DNA of 64,000 nucleotides. Origin: Neobacillus sp. Marseille-Q6967. GTDB taxonomy: Bacteria > Bacillota > Bacilli > Bacillales > Cytobacillaceae. The stretch is taken from positions 372,001 through 436,000 of the forward strand of contig NZ_OX267715.1 in assembly GCF_946151075.1 (NCBI RefSeq), given 5' to 3'. Of the stretch, positions 60,973 to 64,000 are shown piece after piece. The notes beneath the pieces were generated by a model. It worked only from the letters and a program-made list of their open reading frames with translations. It was not told the DNA's origin and searched no databases. The position numbers and the translations under genes are program-made. The number at the start of each line of letters is the position of its first letter. Position 1 is the stretch's first letter.

Positions 60973-61554
60973 ATGAAATTTAGACAGAATTTAGTATTGG
61001 TTGTTATCGGCATGCTGCTGTTAACAGCATGCGGGCAAAAGGGGATTGAAAACCCGCTGGATTATCCAGTGAATGAATTTTCTGCGACGACAGAAGAAAA
61101 TAAATCATTTGACATAAATGATTTAGAAGGAAAAATTTGGCTGGCTGATTTTATCTTTACTAATTGTCCAGATGTGTGCCCGCCAATGACCGCCAACATG
61201 TTGAAGCTTCAAAAAATGGTAAAAGAGGAAGGTTTAGAAAACGTTGAATTTGTCTCCTTTAGTGTAGACCCTTCGGTTGATACGCCTGAAAAGCTAACGG
61301 AGTATCAAGAAAATTATGGGCTGGATTCAAATAACTGGACATTCTTGACCGGTTATTCGCAAGAGAAAATTGAAAATTATGCAAGGGAAACATTCAAAAC
61401 TCTCGTGAAAAAGCCGGAAAATACGGAAAATCAAGTTATCCATCAAACGTATTTTTATTTGGTTGGACCGGATGGTAAAATCAAGAAGTCTTATGATGGA
61501 TATCAGGAAGTCCCCTATGAAGAAATTATGAAAGATATTCAAGTATTACAATAG
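60973..61554 (+). CDS. ypmQ: SCO1/SenC-family lipoprotein YpmQ
   Basis: A 193-aa SCO1-like thioredoxin-fold lipoprotein that delivers copper to the CuA centre of cytochrome c oxidase. Lipobox LLTAC, then TNCPDVCPPM with the CxxxC copper ligands and VIHQTYFYLVGPDG with the copper-binding His. ATG 60973 after AGGTGA is used instead of 60949. It heads the ypmQ-ypmR-ypmS group and implies an aerobic caa3-type oxidase. Confidence 0.92.
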   Translation: MKFRQNLVLVVIGMLLLTACGQKGIENPLDYPVNEFSATTEENKSFDINDLEGKIWLADFIFTNCPDVCPPMTANMLKLQKMVKEEGLENVEFVSFSVDPSVDTPEKLTEYQENYGLDSNNWTFLTGYSQEKIENYARETFKTLVKKPENTENQVIHQTYFYLVGPDGKIKKSYDGYQEVPYEEIMKDIQVLQ

Positions 61555-61578
61555 ACCTTTTAAGGGTCTATTTTTTTG
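61549..61578 (+). terminator. Terminator after ypmQ
   Basis: ATAGACC / GGGTCTAT stem followed by TTTTTT; it lies between ypmQ and ypmR. Confidence 0.85.
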
Positions 61579-61661
61579 GGTATGCATAGGATATAGTACT
61601 AGCTTGTTTTGAATGATTTTTATCATGTTATAATAACCTTATATAAGGGTGGTGAAATGAA

Positions 61662-62486
61662 ATGAGAAAGATATACACCCTTCTGATTCTCTCGACTTTT
61701 TTCTTAAGTTCATGCAGCCAAGTTGACTCCTTAAATTTTCACAGTGGAAAACAGGCCTCTGCAGTAGTTTACCAAGAAGTACCAGCTGATTTTATCCCGA
61801 GGAAATTAACGGTTATTTCTGCCGGTGATTCCCTAACCCAAGGGGTGGGTGACAGTACAAAGAGCGGCGGCTATCTGCCTTATTTAAGAACTTTGCTCGA
61901 GGATGAAAAGGGGATTAAGGAAGTTGATTTCTTTAATTTCGGTGTAAAAGGAAATCGGACGTCACAACTATTGAAAAGACTTCAATCCGAAGAAATAAAG
62001 GAAGTTCTTCCAAATGCTGATTTAGTTATATTAACTATCGGCGGCAATGATATTATGAAAGTGGCAAAGGACCATTTTGAAAACCTGCAGCTTTCTGTTT
62101 TTGAAAAAGAGAAAGAGGTTTACATTAATAATTTATATCGAATCATGAATACGATTATCCGGATAAATCCAGACGTGTCAATTGTTTTAGTTGGAGTATA
62201 CAATCCTTTTTCACAATGGTTTTCAGATGTAAAAGAATTGGATCAAATTGTTTCGGATTGGAATGTGGCCAGTCAAAGAGTAATTGCGAATTATTCAAAT
62301 GCTTATTTTGTAGAAATTGAGGATTTATTTAAAAATCCTACTGAAAGTTTGTTGTATAAAGATAATTTTCACCCGAACGATCGGGGCTATGAGCTGATTG
62401 CTGAACGGTTAAACGAAACATTAGAACAAAGAACATTACCAGATCTCGTTAAAAAGGCATATATGGCCAGTAAAGAGGAGAATTAA
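61662..62486 (+). CDS. ypmR: GDSL/SGNH-family lipoprotein YpmR
   Basis: A 274-aa SGNH hydrolase with lipobox FLSSC. Block I SAGDSLTQGVGD (nucleophile Ser), block II NFGVKGNRTSQ (oxyanion Gly), block III LTIGGNDIMK (Asn), block V KDNFHPNDRGYE (Asp/His). All catalytic residues are present; an extracellular esterase or lipase is expected. ypmS follows after 6 bp, so co-transcription is certain. Confidence 0.92.
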   Translation: MRKIYTLLILSTFFLSSCSQVDSLNFHSGKQASAVVYQEVPADFIPRKLTVISAGDSLTQGVGDSTKSGGYLPYLRTLLEDEKGIKEVDFFNFGVKGNRTSQLLKRLQSEEIKEVLPNADLVILTIGGNDIMKVAKDHFENLQLSVFEKEKEVYINNLYRIMNTIIRINPDVSIVLVGVYNPFSQWFSDVKELDQIVSDWNVASQRVIANYSNAYFVEIEDLFKNPTESLLYKDNFHPNDRGYELIAERLNETLEQRTLPDLVKKAYMASKEEN

Positions 62487-62492
62487 TTTTTG

Positions 62493-63071
62493 ATGAAAAA
62501 TAGCTGGAAAAAGGGATTCTTTCTGTTACTAGGATTGAACCTATTCATCCTATTGATTTTATTCGTATTAATTATTATGCCCAATGGGGAAGATGAAAAA
62601 ATTCAACCTAAGAATCCCGATGATAATTTTGTAACATTTCAAGTAAAGTCAAACAAAAATGATTTAAATCGATTAATCAATCAGTACTTAAAAAAGGAAG
62701 CCGCCGATTCACCAATTGATTATCAGGTCCAATTACGTGATGAAGTAGAATTATATGGTACTCTGCCTTTCTTTAGTCAGGAAATTGATTTGAAGCTCAC
62801 TTTTGAGCCGGAAGCGCTTGATAATGGAGATTTGGTTCTCAGACAGAAATCCATTTCACTTGGGAGTCTAAACCTTCCCGTTTCCTATGTATTAAAATTT
62901 ATTAGTGAAAATTATAAACTTCCTAAAGGTGTCATCATTCAGCCAAACGAAAAACTAGTTTATGTCAGTATGCAAGAGTTAAAGCTGAATAGTGATATAA
63001 AGCTAAAGGCAGATAAGTTTGACCTCAAAAAGGATGATATTGCTTTTTCTATACTTGTACCAGTAGAATAA
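62493..63071 (+). CDS. ypmS: YpmS-like DUF2140 membrane-anchored protein
   Basis: A 192-aa protein with one N-terminal membrane helix (FFLLLGLNLFILLILFVLII) and an extracellular domain. FQVKSNKNDLNRLINQYLKKE, YQVQLRDEVELYGTLPFFSQ and LNLPVSYVLKFISENYKLP match DUF2140 (YpmS). Unknown function, paired with ypmR throughout Bacillus, so perhaps a partner of the lipase. ATG 62493 follows GAGGAGAATTAA. Confidence 0.88.
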   Translation: MKNSWKKGFFLLLGLNLFILLILFVLIIMPNGEDEKIQPKNPDDNFVTFQVKSNKNDLNRLINQYLKKEAADSPIDYQVQLRDEVELYGTLPFFSQEIDLKLTFEPEALDNGDLVLRQKSISLGSLNLPVSYVLKFISENYKLPKGVIIQPNEKLVYVSMQELKLNSDIKLKADKFDLKKDDIAFSILVPVE

Positions 63072-63100
63072 GGTGCCTCATGACGAGGCACCTTTTATCA
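63070..63100. terminator. Terminator after ypmS
   Basis: AAGGTGCCTC / GAGGCACCTT around ATGAC, then TTTATC. Confidence 0.9.
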
Positions 63101-63348
63101 TTTCATGATTCTAAGTCCTTTGGGGTAGAAATTCTTTAATATGTTCCTTTCGCTTCTTTTCCCCATCCCAATGGGTAGCCGTCTATGGTAATTAATGTCC
63201 AGCCCCGATCCAAGTCTGTTGTAAAAGTTTCAACTTTTTAGTAACGGAGCCATTTTTCGTCCTCAGTTGAGTATGTATGGAAAAATGCTGATGCTTCATC
63301 TTTTAAAAGGGTTTTAAATTTTTCAATAAATTCTGTTGGCAGTTGCAT
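63098..63348 (-). pseudogene. Remnant of an RsmF-type rRNA m5C methyltransferase (NOL1/NOP2/Sun)
   Basis: Minus-strand fragments of both ends of a roughly 450-aa enzyme, joined. An ATG with RBS GAAAGGAG encodes MQLPTEFIEKFKTLLKDEA ... (36 codons), then TAA at 63238-63240. The same frame continues with GWTLITIDGYPLGWGKEAKG, a C-terminal motif of RsmF-like proteins, stops again, and the final LKNFYPKGLRIMK lies in another frame. The whole catalytic domain is deleted, and point lesions followed. A non-functional relic. Confidence 0.8.
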
Positions 63349-63405
63349 AGGTCCGGGCTCCTTTCAATAATTCTCATTAGATTATTACATAAAGAAGAAA
63401 AGGAT

Positions 63406-63441
63406 ATAAAAAGACTGAGAGTATATATTTCTCAGTCTTTA
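63406..63441 (-). terminator. Terminator of the DUF4397 gene
   Basis: AAAGACTGAGA / TCTCAGTCTTT; on the minus strand it is followed by TTTATATCC. Confidence 0.85.
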
Positions 63442-64000
63442 ATCCTTCATAATCATCGCTTGAAGTCCTGGGCTTTCGGAAGTTAAGCCAAGGAAAACAA
63501 TCGTGTAGGTTTCATTTGCATTGAACCTGGCATTTGGCATAGGAAGGAGAACGTTCTTGCCACCTGCTTCTCGGATTTCTAAATCCACTGTCAATGGCAT
63601 TAAGCCGAGATATTCCGTTGCTTGTTTATATGAAACATTGGAAAAAACAACATCCCGATCCTTTACCGCAATATCGATATCAGGTGAATCAGGTGACAAG
63701 TGGACAAATCTCATTTTTGCTTCATTTAAAGATACTTTAGGTTGATTGAGGTAAGGTAGAAGGCGGAGTTTTTTTACTGATCCAATAGCTGCTAATGTAT
63801 AGGATTGGCCCGGTTCCACTGTAATTTTCTTATTTAGAATACTATCTGTCATTTTACCGGCTGGATAAATTTCAATGATATATCTGCCAGGCCTTAAGGT
63901 CAAGTAATTAGACACCTGTTTAAATGGCAGGTTTTTGATTTTTGTTTGCCCATTTACATATATATCGATATTTCCGGCATCTGGTGATGTGTGCAAGAAT
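63439..64000 (-). CDS. DUF4397 domain protein (5' truncated by window edge)
   Basis: At least 185 aa are visible; the frame is open to the window end, and L-H-T-S-P-D-A-G fits the middle of a family motif (usually L-H-A-S-P-D-A-P), so the true start is beyond 64000. Two DUF4397 repeats are present: TSPDAGNIDIYVNG and MRFVHLSPDSPDIDIAVKD, each followed by a YLxLxPG/YLGLMP-type strand. Such beta-sandwich proteins are usually secreted or surface-associated in Bacillus. Function unknown. Confidence 0.85.
   Translation of the reverse strand, partial: FLHTSPDAGNIDIYVNGQTKIKNLPFKQVSNYLTLRPGRYIIEIYPAGKMTDSILNKKITVEPGQSYTLAAIGSVKKLRLLPYLNQPKVSLNEAKMRFVHLSPDSPDIDIAVKDRDVVFSNVSYKQATEYLGLMPLTVDLEIREAGGKNVLLPMPNARFNANETYTIVFLGLTSESPGLQAMIMKD

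Overview
The window reads as chromosomal DNA from an aerobic, endospore-forming member of the Bacillaceae (Bacillus/Neobacillus-like). It is AT-rich with strong AGGAGG-type ribosome binding sites and frequent TTG/GTG starts. It carries spore genes (sspL, a gerA-type germinant receptor operon, YheC/YheD ATP-grasps). Its backbone follows the B. subtilis ypbQ-to-ypmS order: ypbQ, dynA (ypbR), ypcP, sspL, ypdQ, ypeP, ypeQ, cspD, metA, ypgQ, ypgR, yphP, ypiP, ypjP, thyA, dfrA, ypmP, ypmQ, ypmR, ypmS. The species is not determined. No rRNA, tRNA, IS element, prophage or CRISPR array was seen.

Region by region: 1-7.8 kb holds the end of ypbQ, a 26-codon membrane microprotein behind two Fur boxes, a 52-bp tandem repeat array, a decayed NERD-domain gene, the double-GTPase dynamin dynA, a sulfurtransferase and ypcP. 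7.9-22.2 kb is a large insertion between ypcP and sspL. It contains seven YheC/YheD-type ATP-grasp proteins (one with a degenerate second module), a TupA-like ATP-grasp, a MurF-like Mur ligase and three glycosyltransferases. This looks like a machine for building a peptide-decorated glycan or peptide polymer, most plausibly on the spore surface. 22.2-30.8 kb holds sspL (opposite strand), a divergent PAP2 protein, a DUF6123 protein, an EamA transporter, two RNase H-like genes, cspD, topB, mntR, a DUF3892 protein and metA. 30.9-40.3 kb holds fhs, degV, ypgQ, an ABC-F protein, ypgR, a bacilliredoxin, ypiP and ypjP.

40.3-50.7 kb is a tellurite-resistance-type (Ter) stress module in two transcription units. 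Each unit is preceded by an apparently perfect sigma-W promoter (TGAAAC, 16 bp, CGTA). Unit one is TerD, TerC, a citrate-lyase-like aldolase, a PRTase-TRSP protein, a StiP/PRTase protein and a HAD phosphatase. Unit two is YceG, TelA and two TerD proteins. It matches the predicted nucleoside-like-metabolite Ter biosynthetic module. 50.8-64 kb holds a secreted Pro-Pro endopeptidase-like metalloprotease, thyA-dfrA, tatA, tatC, ypmP, a second DegV, an MBL hydrolase, the ger operon, ypmQ-ypmR-ypmS, a shattered RsmF-type methyltransferase remnant and an edge-truncated DUF4397 protein.

Intergenic DNA carries many clear intrinsic terminators and three remnants of Bacillus dispersed GC-rich repeats. 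The AT-rich stretch 53293-53584 shows no recognisable feature beyond presumed promoters. All family names come from sequence recognition without database searches.
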